64,000 bases of DNA, from assembly GCA_016110215.1 (NCBI GenBank), contig JADWQD010000011.1:1622210-1686209 (forward strand), given 5' to 3'. This document shows, piece by piece, positions 10,844 to 22,312 of the stretch. Position 1 is the first letter of the stretch. Every line of letters begins with the position of its first letter. The translations under genes were made by a program, and so were the position numbers. The stretch comes from Capronia americana (taxonomy: Eukaryota; Ascomycota; Eurotiomycetes; Chaetothyriales; Herpotrichiellaceae). The notes below the pieces were generated by a model. That model was given only the letters and a program-made list of their open reading frames with translations. It was not told the DNA's origin and did not search any database.

Positions 10844-11978
10844 TCAAACGCCCATAATGGTCTGGACGTAGTCTATATTCTCCAATTCTTTGTCATGTCT
10901 CTTCACTTCTTCCTCTTCAAAAGTGATCGGGCACGGTGGCAGGTCAGGCCCCGTCTCATTCCAACATTCTGCTATTCGGACCAATGAGGATCGGAGTTTA
11001 TACATCTCACGATTCTTCCACGACCCACATACTACCTGCAAAGGCTCGACAACAGGAGTTGTGCGCGATGCGTTATGCATAATCGCAGAATAGAAGTGAG
11101 GGTTCCTCTTTGCTGCACGGACTTCGTAATATTTCTGACAGAGGGCGCTTTCATGAATCTTATCCGCCACTTGTCTGGCTTCTGCATCCAGACTGTCGTA
11201 GTTGCTTGGTCTCTCTGGCAAGACTAGTCCTGGCGGTAGAGGTTTAATATGTCGAACCATTCGCGGTATCTTCGCCTGTAAGATGAGAGGGGCAACTCTA
11301 GAGCCTTGCCAATCGATGATACTAGTTATATCATTCGTCTCAGGGTCAATAAAGACATTACTCAAATTGAGATCGGGGTGCGATAGAATTGGAGTCTCGA
11401 GGTATTCTGAATCCTTTGCACATCGTGAGAAGTAAGAGCTGGCCAAGAGGTATTTCTCAAGAAGCTCAAGCATCTCGCTCGGTTGCTCAGGCTCGTCGTC
11501 GTAGCGGAAGTAGTTCATTCGCGGGTTGACGTATTTGGTGACCCATTCCCGTTCATTTTTACCAAGATCTATGGCGTAGCTGACGAGATCTGTCCCTAAT
11601 GCACGTTAACAGCAAAATCCTGAAAGGAAAAGGTCAAGCATCAGTAGCTTACATGGTCCTTTGTGAACATGCAGTCGTTCCCTTCCATCTTCCCACAATG
11701 CTGGAAGGACTACAGGACCGATTGCGAACTTCTGCCTAGTATCTTCTGTAACCTTGGTGGGATGTTGCCACTCAGTAGGGATGTCTTCTTAATAGAAGAG
11801 GCAACTATGTGCTGCGAAGGACTTGGAGGTTAATAACCTTTCGAGATCAACTATCTGGTGAATAATTTTATTCTTTGCGTCCCGCTTAAGTGAATACCAG
11901 CACTCGCTGATAAGGGTGCCTCTAGCCTTTTCCATAATTATGTATTCTAAACCAACTACGTTCGTTAATACGGAACTC
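10844..11978 (-). pseudogene. AIM9-like APH phosphotransferase, 5'-truncated pseudogene
   Basis: The C-terminal part is an open frame of 225 aa (10844-11518) with SHPDLNLSNVFID and SIIDWQGSRVAPL. These are the catalytic and metal-binding motifs of fungal AIM9/FMP29-like APH proteins. Upstream, GPW-TDLVSYAIDLGK is joined by a good 57-bp intron (11652-11596). Farther upstream the frame reads VVGLEYIIMEKARG, the usual hinge segment. A TAA interrupts at 11791-11789 in a region normally reading like FKEDIP. The first hundred or so residues are absent, with a stop just upstream of VLTNVVG. It is therefore broken unless a shorter start near 11518 is used. Confidence 0.7.
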
Positions 11979-12324
11979 TCTGATCAACGCGTTGGCCGCT
12001 GTCGATTTATCTCCCCGGGAAATTATCAATGAGAAAGCTACTTGTCTTATCCAAGAGTACCACAACACAACGGAGTCCCTTGCACTAGACCCCATCGCCT
12101 ATAAACTCCTCACGGCATTAGCTTTGTTCGTCCCGCCAATAGAAGTAAATGAACAAGTACGAACGGCGGCCGCTAACTGTGACGCGATGCGACGTCAAAA
12201 ACCGCGTTACACGAATGGCAACGTTAACGCCCGCAGATTGCTCCCTTTTTATCTCTTCGACACCATAAGGATTTGTTTTGATTGGCAACCAGATTATACG
12301 TACCCGCTCGCCGAGCGCGTCTAA
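11979..12324 (+). other. Short open frame, uncertain
   Basis: An open plus-strand frame of about 115 codons reads like protein (LSPREIINEKATCLIQEYHNTT...), but it lacks a good ATG and a known domain. It abuts the truncated end of the AIM9-like pseudogene, so it may be a gene fragment at a rearrangement junction. Confidence 0.25.
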
Positions 12325-12680
12325 CTCCAAACTTTCTCGGCACATTTCAGACTCGTCCAATCCTTTGCATACGGCATGGGGCTTGATACCATGGCAAAGA
12401 CGATATTTCCATGCTGGTCGGTATTAGAAAGCAGACCGTGATACTCGCGGACACATTTAGAGGACTTGGAAGCACGTAATGCCCTGTGATGGAAATCGGA
12501 ATGCAAAGCCAAATGAGTCAACCCGCGATCGGCAGTGCACTCGAAATCCATGAATCCGATCGATTTGGGACGTAGATAAACGCCCAGCCCCCTCGGGCGA
12601 GAACAAAAACCGTCGGAAACCTTCATTTACTGCCGAAGTTCTTCTCTTTCGCATTCAATCGCACAGCCAGAGGAATCAGC

Positions 12681-13277
12681 ATGGCTGAAGACAATCCCTT
12701 CTCTAGGGCTCTAGAGACGGCTTCCCCGCCTACGATCGACTTCGAATACACCTCCAAGTCACTCCCCTTTGTTCACCTCCATCCAATCTGGTGGCGAGAA
12801 TTCGTCAGCTTCGACGCCCCGGGCCTAAATGCAGCTCAAGTCGATGTGCTACGCAAGGGTGGAAGGGCAGAGAAGTTTCTGGCTATCGTCTGCCAATCTT
12901 CCGGTTTCGTGAAGTATGGTTTTGCAGCTTTATACCGGTTGAGACTCTTAGTCTACGCTTGGACTGCCGACTATAGGGTCACTTGCCAGACAGACGGCCG
13001 AGCCCTGCTTTGGCAAGCTCTACCAACCTGCTATGTTGGACCCATTGAAATTAAGGTCAAGGGCGGACTCATACACGAAGATGGAGAGTTTGTTTCAGGG
13101 AGTTTGACTTGTTGGGTGGTCCATGATGGTGAAACTGGAGGATGTTCTCTCAAGGAGATACCGGGAAAGGTGTTTACTTTCATGGTTGAAGACCTAGTAT
13201 CAGGCGAGCTGGTGAAACTAAAAGGATGGAATGAGACGCCTTGGGATGTGTCTGGTGTGGGACGCCTCCGAAGCTGA
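12681..13277 (+). CDS. Hypothetical protein, 198 aa
   Basis: A single-exon frame runs from an ATG to a TGA. It has balanced composition, several Trp/Cys residues and no low-complexity sequence. It starts MAEDNPFSRALETASPP and carries an HPIWWREFV segment near residue 34. I recognise no domain, signal peptide or membrane helix. It stands alone between disrupted genes. The length, codon mix and preceding cagc-ATG context favour a real gene, but conservation could not be judged. Confidence 0.5.
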   Translation: MAEDNPFSRALETASPPTIDFEYTSKSLPFVHLHPIWWREFVSFDAPGLNAAQVDVLRKGGRAEKFLAIVCQSSGFVKYGFAALYRLRLLVYAWTADYRVTCQTDGRALLWQALPTCYVGPIEIKVKGGLIHEDGEFVSGSLTCWVVHDGETGGCSLKEIPGKVFTFMVEDLVSGELVKLKGWNETPWDVSGVGRLRS

Positions 13278-14149
13278 ATTGAATCCTACTTTATCAGCAT
13301 ACGGCTATTCTAGCGAAAATGGCGGGGTTAGCCGGCCTATTCTTTGCGGGCATGCTAGAACCCTGGCAGCTTTTCTGGAGGGTTGCGTGATCGAAATGGG
13401 GGCAGGGATGCTGTCTTCAGCTTGGTCAGCTTCCAGACTAAATGAATCCCGTCAAGGCCGATCCGCTTCTACACGTACGGACTTTAAGAGGGCAGGCGAA
13501 GAATCCCAATGTCTCGTCGATTGGTAGCATCGCAGAGCTACTGCTGTCTTGCACTCAACTTTTCGTAACGGAGGACAACGCCGACGAAATTGCTCCATAA
13601 GGCGCCTGGGGCGTCTCAAATTCGGAATTTCCACCCTATCAAGAAATATGACCAGCGCAGAAGACCCGAGGACTACGGCATTGCGAGTCTTGGAAAGGGG
13701 AACAGACAACAAGAACAGGTCGGACATCTGCACGCCCACTCCGTTGAGCAGCAATGCAGGGGCTTTTTGATATGCCGTCCAGAAGAACCAATGGGTACTG
13801 CGTCCTTTCCGAGATCTCGTCTCCCACAGGAATGTAGTGGTTGTCCTCGCAAACCTTCAACCTGAGTGACGGGGGTGCGGGCCTCTGCTTTGAGCGGTCT
13901 CCTTTCCGGATCTACTCATGCCAGCAAACACACAGTGGAAACGAGGCATGACAGCATTCCATATCCATATCTTCCCGGCACTATATCTTTGCGTTCCTCT
14001 GCTCACTGCCTTCTGAGGTCTCACTTTCCCAAGGATCTTCACACCTTACTCACCCTCCACCCCCTTCTCTCCAGGCCCTTACGCTCAGCGAAAATCCAAG
14101 ATGTAAGAAACTAAAATATCTGTATACCAAGACTAACTTCCCACCTAGT
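13278..14149. other. Intergenic, no gene seen
   Basis: About 870 bp with only short overlapping frames on both strands. A GT-AG pair at about 14103-14148 (gtaaga...cctag) could place a small 5' exon before the pseudogene at 14150, but no convincing upstream start was found. Confidence 0.4.
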
Positions 14150-14881
14150 ATGGACTTGAATCTGACTGAAGAGACCCTTCAGTTTATACAACACGAAAGG
14201 ACTCTTGATGGGGCACTACTCGGTAAAATGGGGAAGGAAGAGAAAGTGGAAATCATGGTCAACGTCCCATTCACGGGCAACTACATTACACCGTCGGGGA
14301 TCAAAACGCTTCGGTTACTTAGACTGTGTTCCGACGATACCGATGACAGTGCCAAGGAAGTTTATATTGGGCTTTTTCACGGAATCCATACCTTCACAGT
14401 GATGTCGCATGGTGTCTTCTCCGCACTGGACCCAGAAGGGCGTCGAGTATTCCCAGTGATGATTATCAGCAATACCGTTTGCGATGGGAGTACGGACACA
14501 ATAGTATTCGAAGGTGGAGAATAACGGATGTTGAGGAGCGATGAGTACGCGTTGGCCTACGCCTCGCTTTTGGAGCTTGTCCAACCGGATGGCAGTGCCA
14601 GATGAATCGAGATTGAGTCAGACGGAACAAACTCTCTAGAAAAGGTTGTTGTTTCCTCGCGTAGCAAGTACTCGTATCCCAAAGGACAGCGCATCCCGTA
14701 TTCCGCAGGAGACCAAGTGATGGTTCAGAAGGGGTACCTACAGGCGGGGGCTACAGCTGCCTTGCTGCGAGCTCCATTAGAGGTCCGGGAGCGTCAAATC
14801 TATAAAGATTTTAGGTCTCCCCTTACCCTTTCTGCCTTCTTTCGTATTGTTCTGGAACCAGGGAACTGCCTTCACCGCTAA
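14150..14881 (+). pseudogene. Hypothetical protein gene with two in-frame stops
   Basis: The first 124 codons (MDLNLTEETLQFIQHERT...) end at TAA 14522-14524. The same frame stays protein-like to 14881, reading LRSDEYALAYASLLELVQPD and then KVVVSSRSKYSYPKGQR and AGDQVMVQKGYLQAGA, interrupted only by TGA at 14603-14605. Both stops are one C-to-T step from a sense codon (CAA, CGA). The full frame would give about 243 aa. Function unknown. Alternatively the 124-aa product is the real gene and the rest is chance. Confidence 0.5.
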
Positions 14882-14899
14882 ATCACTTCCTTCTTACTT

Positions 14900-16089
14900 T
14901 CACGTCAGCCATGGTAAGTGACAACCATATCTGCATCCGACTGGGACACATTTTGATCTGTCCAAGGAAAGGAAACTCGCCGTTTCTGAAACTCCCGTGT
15001 ACCGACCGATGGAGCCTTTCTTGCCGGTATGCCACCAACCTGAATTGATACCATCAAGAAGTTCAAACCGTAAGAGGTCCTGGCCTGGATGAATTATGGA
15101 GTCCCATTGTACTGTATGTGGTCCCTGATAGAGGGGTGGTCCGATATAATAAGGGATTGTACCCTCTGGAGGATCGTCAACTAATTGACGATAATAGTTC
15201 AAGCAATCTTCTCGCGATGGTTGTTCCATCGGGTGTGAAAATCCGGAAGCTCGAACATCGGGTCTGGAGATGACTTTACATTTACGGCGCCTGCGACAGC
15301 TCGAGTAGCGGAGTATGTGATGACTCCAAGAAGGTCGTAGTCTGTTGGTGGTGGAACAATCAATTTCGCCAATTCAGCCCAGTCCACTGGTTCTAAACCT
15401 TTAATTGAGATCAAGCCGGTGCAGGCATCATCCGCCATGAACTGGATGATATTTGGAACGAGTTTTTCTCCCATCTCGTCCACTGATAAGCTGAAGCGTG
15501 ACCTTCTCCCGGATACGGTTTGGCCCGGGCGCAGTGGAATTGGGGTTGGAGGTACGCCAGTCTTAATAAAACTCTTGTAGGCAGGTCCGGTACAATTGGA
15601 GTCTCTAGATGACGACGGCCCCCTCGGACGATTAACCCGCCGCCCAGCACCTGACTCACTGCGCTGTAAAATGGGGGAGCCATCGGGGACTGTCTGTACA
15701 GTGCCTTGTCTCTGCTGTGCAGAAGCTGGTTCACTATTAGGTATGCATTCTGTGGTGTTTGCAGATTGTTGATGTAGCCGCGCTCATCCATCTGGTGATT
15801 GCTCTGAAGTTTGTGATGGAGCGTCTGGAGGGGCGTTTTGACGGTTATCTCCCGCAAAATAGACGTGACTGAGGCGTGAGTCAATCTCGAACTCCTTCCT
15901 GGCGTTTTGGAATGCTAAAGCTAGCTTGCTGAACTTGTCATCGATCATCGCTTCCCAGCTCGTTTGACGTTGTTGGCGTGATTTGCCCCTGGAACGTACG
16001 CTGCGCGAAGACTGAGGAATTTTCATCAGAGTGCGGAGGTCATTGAGCCCCTTCTCCAGGGCGTTAAGTATCACCAAAAAATTCGACAT
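14900..16089 (-). pseudogene. Fungal hypothetical protein with stop and frameshift
   Basis: One reading frame runs from the ATG at 16089 (MSNFLVILNALEKGLNDLRT) to 15199, broken only by a TGA at about 15784. It passes a Ser/Pro/Gln-rich middle and then FSLSVDEMGEKLVPNIIQF and LPDFHTRWNNHRE. At about 15215 it switches frame and continues as DCLNYYRQLVDDPPEGTIPYY and DGINSGWWHTGKKGS to about 14900. The continuity of sense across both breaks indicates one decayed gene of about 390 aa. No catalytic motif recognised. Confidence 0.6.
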
Positions 16090-16374
16090 TTTAGAAGAAC
16101 ACCAGACCAAAATATTGTAGTCTCAGCTTTAAATTCCTGTCAGGAATAGCTACAAGAGCTTACCAAGCCTGCCAAGAGGACGCCTACAACTCTCGCGCCT
16201 CTCGCATAAGAGTCTCACCCTCCTCTCATGCTTCGAGTCCTATTTGACCTAGAGGTCTAGGGATACCTGATACTATTGCAACCCCTATTATTACTCTCTC
16301 TGCCTATGGCTATATGCCTGTCCCTAACAATTCCGCAACGCGTTTCAGCGAGAAAAGGTGAAAACCGAGAGATC

Positions 16375-17843
16375 ATGGCGCACGGGCCACAATGGAAGTT
16401 ACTTCCATTGTGGCCCGTGCGCCAGCCAAAGACAAGTCAGCAGAAGACCTGGGACGCATGCGAAACTCGCGCAAGGAATGATGAAGTGACAGGTTGCTCT
16501 TCGCTAAACCTTCCATACCCGGCACAGGATGCCCCGCGACAGCGGGATCTCAGCGATTCGGACATTGCTCGCGCAGCAAGACCAGTTGCAGATCCTTTTG
16601 CTATGCCGACGCTAAGCTCTGACCAACGACAACAGGAAACTAGCGTTTTTACCGCAGTCATCGAAGCATGCGAACCTCGACAGAATCACAAGCCGTACAA
16701 GCAGGTCACCCTCATCCGACTCACCTACGAATATGCACGCTCAGAAGCGTCGAGAGACAACTTTCTGCGTTTCTTTTTCCAGCACACGCAGATCCCGACC
16801 AACCCCACGCAGAGTGAATCGGCCACTCTTTCCGACTATGGACCACGATTGATTGCGTTTGCCGAGACGCTTATTGAGAACTTCTTTCTGCCTTGTAAGT
16901 GAATTCGGACGGTTTTTGAAATCGACGTCAGTTGACATACAATTCAGTGAGAGCCTCAACGAGGAAAACTCCTCAACCTTCACCTGCGGCCCTTACCGAT
17001 CTCCCAAGCGCACAACTCCTCACCGGCACTACCCAACGGCTGGCCAATTTGAGAAGAGATTGTCTTATACGCGACCGTCACCGCTGTGTCATATCACGCT
17101 CGTTCGATCGCGTCGAGGCAAGGAGGCGTGTCACCAAGGATGGGGCTCAGGCGGCACAAGACGATGAGGGAACTCTGTTGAGTGAGGAGGGTAATACGTT
17201 TGCGACACTAGAGGTGGCACATATCATTCCTCACTCATTAATGACTCTCTCGAGCGGTGAAAATGATCTAGTATGTTCGGTGCCTCCTGTCTCGATACTG
17301 AGCTTAGATCTCTGGAGTTGCTCTCAGTGCCAAGTTGTTGATCTGTTCCTCAGCTAACTTTTCATCCAGGACGAATCCAAAAAAATAGCCCTCGCAATAC
17401 TCAACATGTTCGATGACGGCGTTGTACATTTGATCGAAGGCAGTGATATCGATCGAACACGCAACGCGATTACGTTGAGCATGGAATTCCACCAATTGTT
17501 CGGCCGTTTTGAAGTCTATTTCGAACCACGAGGCCATCAGTCGCACACATACCGCATCGATTCAGTACAAGACGACTTCATGCGTCCTTCCATCCTTCCT
17601 ATCCAGAGCCGTACCATTTTCATCACTGACACCCGAACGATTGATCCTCCTTCTCCACGATTTCTTGCTATTCACGCCGCTATTGCGGGTATACTCTATT
17701 TGAGTGCTGCTGGTAGTCATATTGACAAGATTCTGTATGATCTTGACCAAGGGGCCGCCATGGTTGATGGATCTACAGAGATAGGATATCTCACTACACT
17801 GAGAATTGGGGGTTGGTGGGATGGGCGGATCGGCGCATATTGA
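16375..17843 (+). CDS. HNH nuclease-domain protein
   Basis: Three exons (to 16894, 16948-17270, 17370-17843) joined by GT-AG introns that keep the frame, giving about 438 aa from the ATG at 16375. ATGs at 16306 and 16603 are alternatives. The N-terminal half is unknown. From LRRDCLIRDRHRCVISRSFD onward it matches the fungal HNH_2-type domain: the cysteine-bearing first strand, EVAHIIPHSLM (the catalytic His block), then NDLDESKKIALAILNMF, SMEFHQLFGRFEVYF and RTIFIT. Such fungal proteins are common and poorly characterised; nuclease activity is inferred from the fold. No break is seen. The perfect hairpin at 16376 covers the first codons if this start is used. Confidence 0.75.
16376..16424. 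repeat. Perfect 24-bp inverted repeat with 1-nt loop
   Basis: Two 24-base arms (16376-16399 and 16401-16424) are exact reverse complements around one central base, beginning TGGCGCACGGGCC. It overlaps the start of the HNH-domain gene, so the mRNA leader or first codons could form a very stable hairpin. Confidence 0.95.
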
Positions 17844-17907
17844 CCGTTGACCATGACTAGTGTGTTGTGAGAAGCTCCTTGATCAGGCGAGCTGAATTAC
17901 CCTTTGT

Positions 17908-19181
17908 CTAACTGTTGAGTATCTGCTGTAGATTTCTGACCACCGCGTCTCCAAATTCTGCAGTTCCTGCTTGCCCACCAATATCTTTGGTTCGAATACC
18001 ACTGTCCAAGGTTTGCTCTACGCTCTGTTCAATGGCTTTTGCCTCCTCCCCCCGACCCGCCGAGGAAAGTATCGTGTTGACAGGGTCGACGATACCTTGT
18101 CCAGCTATGTCTGGGGCGGAACCTATCACAATGGAGCAAGCTTACCGTGAATGGGCTCATAGATCCCTTTGTTCTTCTCTCCTGGTGTCGGTATACCACA
18201 TAAACTTGCACTAGGCAACAGCCCCAGACTCCCAGGAATGACACTGGCCTCATCAGAGATGATATCTCCAAACAAGTTGCTGGTCAAGATAATACCGTTC
18301 AGCGCCGTGGGTTTCTTGATCATCAGCATTGCTGCCGAGTCGATCAAATGGTGACCCATTGGGACCGTGGGGAATTCTTCCTCAAACACCTTGCTAACCA
18401 CCATCCTCCAAAGTCGACCTGTCGAGGCAAGCACATTCGCCTTGTCCAAGCTCCACACTGGTAAGGGCTGGTTGTGGTGCAAGGCCAGATAACCCGCCAG
18501 GCGTGCTACTTGTCCAATTTGTCCACGGTCGTAGTAGTCGACGTCTTGAGCCGAGCTCAGCTGCTCATCAAGCTCTTTTCGATCCGAGCCAAAATACATG
18601 CCGCCCACGAGCTCTCGCAGGATAGTGAAATCAGTTCCTCGACAGACGCTGGCTTTCAACGGGGAGAGGTCCACCAGCGACTGAGCTGCAAAGTTACACG
18701 GTCGAAGGTTGCCGAATGCATTCATCCCTTTTCTCAAGCTGAGAAGACCTTACTCTGGCCGAACGAGCCCGGTGCCCTATTTCTACCGGCTATATCAATA
18801 TGACTGATTCGTGATCCCACCACCGTGGGGGACTTACTGGTCCGCCAATGGCACCGAGAAGCACAGCATCCGCATTCTTCGCCGCCTCAAGCGCCAATAT
18901 GGTCAACGGTTCGCCTGTGGCATCGATCGAGCCCTTCGATTGAGAACTCAGCAGAAGATGTGAACCATTCAGTGATGAGCCTCACTCCTCCTAGAAGTTG
19001 AAAGTCGAAATCAAACTTGATCGGGTCCTTTGCAATTTCGAAAGTCTGCAGAACCTAGTACCGTCAGTATCATTACTTGTATTGCTAGGACAGACATGGC
19101 TCTTGCCTTTAGTGCCTCGTTGATGGCCTCCGGTCCACAGTTGTCTCCGGAGAATACGATGATTCGGTATTGATTGCCCAT
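17908..19181 (-). pseudogene. 3-isopropylmalate dehydrogenase-like, disrupted
   Basis: Exons 19181-19107, 19054-18986 and 18933-18838 splice cleanly (the first intron uses a GC donor) to an IPMDH N-terminus ending DAVLLGAIGGP. The C-terminal exon carries the family active-site blocks: FGNLRPCNF, ELVGGMYFG, SLDKANVLAS, and DSAAMLMI through LFGDIISDEASVIPGSLG. Between them the expected KWGTG..RPEQGLL reads with TAG (18779-18777) and TAA (18752-18750), both explained by C-to-T on one strand. Near the end EPIHG and GSAPDIAGQG are separated by a 23-nt GT..AG block (18145-18123), too short for a normal fungal intron. The enzyme would oxidise a 3-isopropylmalate-like beta-hydroxyacid. It probably was a cluster-associated paralogue, now inactive. 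Confidence 0.8.
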
Positions 19182-19844
19182 AACTAACACGGGCCTAGAG
19201 AACAGTCTTGCAGCTCGCGGACCTTGCCATTCTCCATGACTTGCATAGAACTTGTACCTGGTAATTGGACACCGATCTCAGCCTTTCGAAAGTCCAACAC
19301 CACACTTGGGCAGGCTTCCGAGGCTAGCCGCCCCTGAATTGTGTGGGGGACACCTTGGGGCCATGATTGCCCCAAATGGCCTCCCAAAATGACCAGAGGT
19401 CTCCATCTCAGAGTGGCATTCGGCTATCCTTGCTTTCGTGGGTTCCGGCATGTCGCAAATGATGAAGGGTGAATGGAGGATGGATAGAGAACATATGCAT
19501 CGAGAGAGCCTCCATGTGGAGAATGTCGATCCATGGTGTGACACAGCAGAGCATCCCCTGCGACCGCTGAGACGCACCCAACTATCAGTGCTCTACCCCA
19601 AGGTCTTACCCGGCTTCAAGGCTCTTCGAAATTTCGTAACTATTCTGCCTTCCTCACTGCGTCTCTACACCGTTGACGCAGGAGTACTGGGGCATCCCGT
19701 AGCGGCTGTGCAAGAAAACAAAATCGGTGAACAGGAACAAGACCTGCGCTCTCTTGACTACAGGAGATAATGATTGTTCCATATGCTGAATTTTTTTCCC
19801 TTCGCCATCAAGGCTTGCCTAGATCCACCGTGGTTGTGTCACAG
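19182..19844. other. Intergenic, no gene seen
   Basis: About 660 bp upstream of the IPMDH-like pseudogene. Open frames of about 100 codons on both strands show no known motif. Confidence 0.45.
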
Positions 19845-20790
19845 TCATAAGCTCTTTTCAAGATCGATAGCCTCTTGCATCCGTGCACTGAGAGATTTCG
19901 CTGTTGCGGTCGAAGGACGACCAAGAGGCGGCCGTGGAAGGCCTCCATAGCCGAAGAACTGCTCCAAGACGGACTTAATGCCCCCTCTCCCGGCCGCCGT
20001 ATGTGGCCAGTCCCCCTCGGCCAGCAGAGCCTGCAGCTTCATGGCCTCATCCTTCCTTGAAGAGCGTGTACACTTTGCAGCAGGTCTTAGGGAAAATGTT
20101 GTCTCCTCCCGCAATCACCCCTGACCCTCCTACCACCAAGGCTTGGAGAATAAAATCGGCCAGCCCGGCGACGGCCCAGTACGGATTTCCCTCACCCGCC
20201 TGACTCGGGGTCATGGTATCCATCTCGCGGGCGACTCGTGCCAGCTTACCTGTGTCACCACAGGTGAACTTGGTCCCGACGATGCCGGGATGGGCCTTGG
20301 ATATGCGGATGAGCAAGTCCGAGCTCATCGTGATGCCAGCGGTGACGGCAGGGAAACTGTAGAGGACGATAGGCAGAGGCGACTCGGCGGCAACGCCCAT
20401 GTAAAAGTTGTAAATCGTGTCTTCGGTCATAGCGGCTTTGTAATAACTCGGTGGGAGAACGAGGACGTGAGATCCCCCGGCCGCTGCGGCATCTTGACAG
20501 AGGGCGATGGTCTCTCTGACGGATTGGCCCGATGCACCCACGACTACCGGCGCTTCATCGTGACCAGCTTCCGTCAATGCCTCTCTCGTCGCCGTGACCA
20601 CTTGTTTTCTGTCCTCGGTCCCCAGGTGTGCTGCCTCGCCATTCGAGCCCAGCGCAATGATTCCAGTCACCCCTGCATCTGCTAGGCGGGTAGTGTGCTT
20701 TTTAAGGGTCGGCACGTTAAGATCATACGACTCCGGATGGAAAAAGGTCAGCGTGGCAAAGTTGAGGAGCCATTGGAGTAGTAATTGCTA
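19845..20790 (-). pseudogene. DapA-family aldolase/synthase, frameshifted
   Basis: The central frame (20715-20047) has the DapA/4-hydroxy-2-oxoglutarate aldolase signature: IIALGSNGEAAHL near the N-terminus, LYSFPAVTAGITM with the catalytic Tyr, and GTKFTCGDTGKL with the Schiff-base Lys. The last 70 residues (DEAMKLQALLAEGDW...) continue in a different frame (20114-19845), which needs a one-base indel near 20050. Upstream, FATLTFFHPESYDLNV is also out of frame with the likely start MAPQL near 20770. The core active site is intact, so the breaks are recent or are sequence errors. The family cleaves or joins pyruvate-containing acids. Confidence 0.75.
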
Positions 20791-21208
20791 GTCTGATGAG
20801 TGTCGTCTCGTATATATTCTCACTTGGTAAAAGTTTAGGAGCATGAACACTCGATATCACTTTGGAGACTTGTTTCCCCTTGATTGTACGCCGGTGTCGG
20901 AATTGTTGGTCCCGCTTTAGCACACACCCGTTGCGATAATAAGAGTATTCCGTCCAAGGACACAACGACACCCCACATCACCGCCGCATTTTAGCAGGGG
21001 TAAAGTTTGGTGCGTCCGTTCCCTGACTGACGGGATATATGCTGCATTAGAGAACACGAATAGTAAAACGGCTTTGTAGGAATCATGTACCGCAAGGGGA
21101 GGGAAAATAGTCAGGATTCAGAAGGAGCTGTAATCAATTGCTGTCTCGGATACTCACTTCCCGTAGGACAGCGAGGCTCATAGATAGTCAAGACAGGTTA
21201 TCGCAAGG
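20791..21208. promoter_or_regulatory. Divergent promoter of aldolase and SDR genes
   Basis: A 418-bp gap between divergently oriented DapA-like and SDR genes. No coding sequence or clear operator seen. Confidence 0.4.
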
Positions 21209-22312
21209 ATGTCAATATTACCACAGGTCTCCGACACAGAGCTGGCTACGCTCAGAGGCCGAACCATCCTGGTGACAGGAGGTGCATCCGGTATTGGCCG
21301 TGCCCTCGTCGTCGTCGCACACTGTAAGCAAGACAGGAATCCAATCTTGACAAAATTACTGACAAGACTGGCCTTAGCTGCTGGTGCCAACGTCGGTATC
21401 CTAGACGTGGACAAGCAAGCAGGCCAACTGCTCGCTGCCGAACTCGTTGAGTAAGTCGGACCCCATCATATGTATGGCAAGTCAAATGCACTAAAGACCA
21501 CCATAAGACGGGCGCTGTTCATCTACACCGACGTATCCAGCTGTGATTCTGTCCGTACCGCCTTGGAGACCGCCTACAACACCTTCGGGTCAATCGACGT
21601 GGTCTATGCCAATGCCGGCAGTAATGCAAATGACACCCTACTCGATGACGAGTTCGACGACCAGGGCAGGTTGAAAGCACCGCTCTTCAAAATCCTCGAC
21701 ATCAACCTCGGTGGAGTTCTTCTCACCACAAAGGCGGCCGTTCATTTCTTCCAGAAGCAAGGAGGGCATCAAAAGTATCAGTTAGTGTTTACAGGCTCTA
21801 CCGCGAGGTCAGTCAGCTATTTCCTTTCTTCTATACAAGATGTTGATCCTCAGTGTCGTTTCGGTCTTATCGACACGCCGCCTCTCTACATATACGGCGC
21901 TGGCAAGGCCGGTGTCTTGGGGCTCATGCGTGAACTGAGGCCAAGATTGCCTGCCCGAGGGATTAGTGTCAACATGATTGCACTGTGGATGACCCGTAGG
22001 TCCAAGTTTTGAGCCCCCTTTCGCCTTGCCCTGACTAACCCCTGGCGCAGTAACACCAATGCTGCCTGACTGGATCACAGAAATGTGGGGTGAACTGCCG
22101 GCCAATAACCCCGAAGGCGTGGCAAAGGCGCGCTCCTGATCTCCGCTGTGAGACTAGATATAAATGAACGGACGCTCTGGGTGGCTGGACACAATGCCAT
22201 TGAAGTGGAAGGTGGCCTACGAAATACACGACCTCAATGGTTGGGGTACGCCCTCTCGAAGGCTCTTGAGGAAGGACAGAGGAGGATGGGAATCGATCAG
22301 GTTCTCAAGTAA
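21209..22312 (+). pseudogene. Short-chain dehydrogenase/reductase, frameshifted near the C-terminus
   Basis: Exons 21209-21323, 21378-21450 and 21507 onward give a classical SDR. TGGASGIGRALV is the Rossmann nucleotide motif, VYANAGSNAND the NNAG-equivalent, GSTA supplies the catalytic Ser, and YIYGAGKAG the YxxxK pair. A further intron lies at about 22000-22051. The junction after GSTA (about 21808-21852) is ambiguous, because the obvious GT-AG intron is 46 nt and shifts frame. Near 22130 the frame stops, but LLISAVRLDINERTLWVAGHN and QWLGYALSKALEEGQRRMG continue one frame over to TAA at 22312, implying loss of one G in a GCGGCG context. NAD(P)H oxidoreductase, probably for a hydroxylated cluster intermediate. 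Confidence 0.78.
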
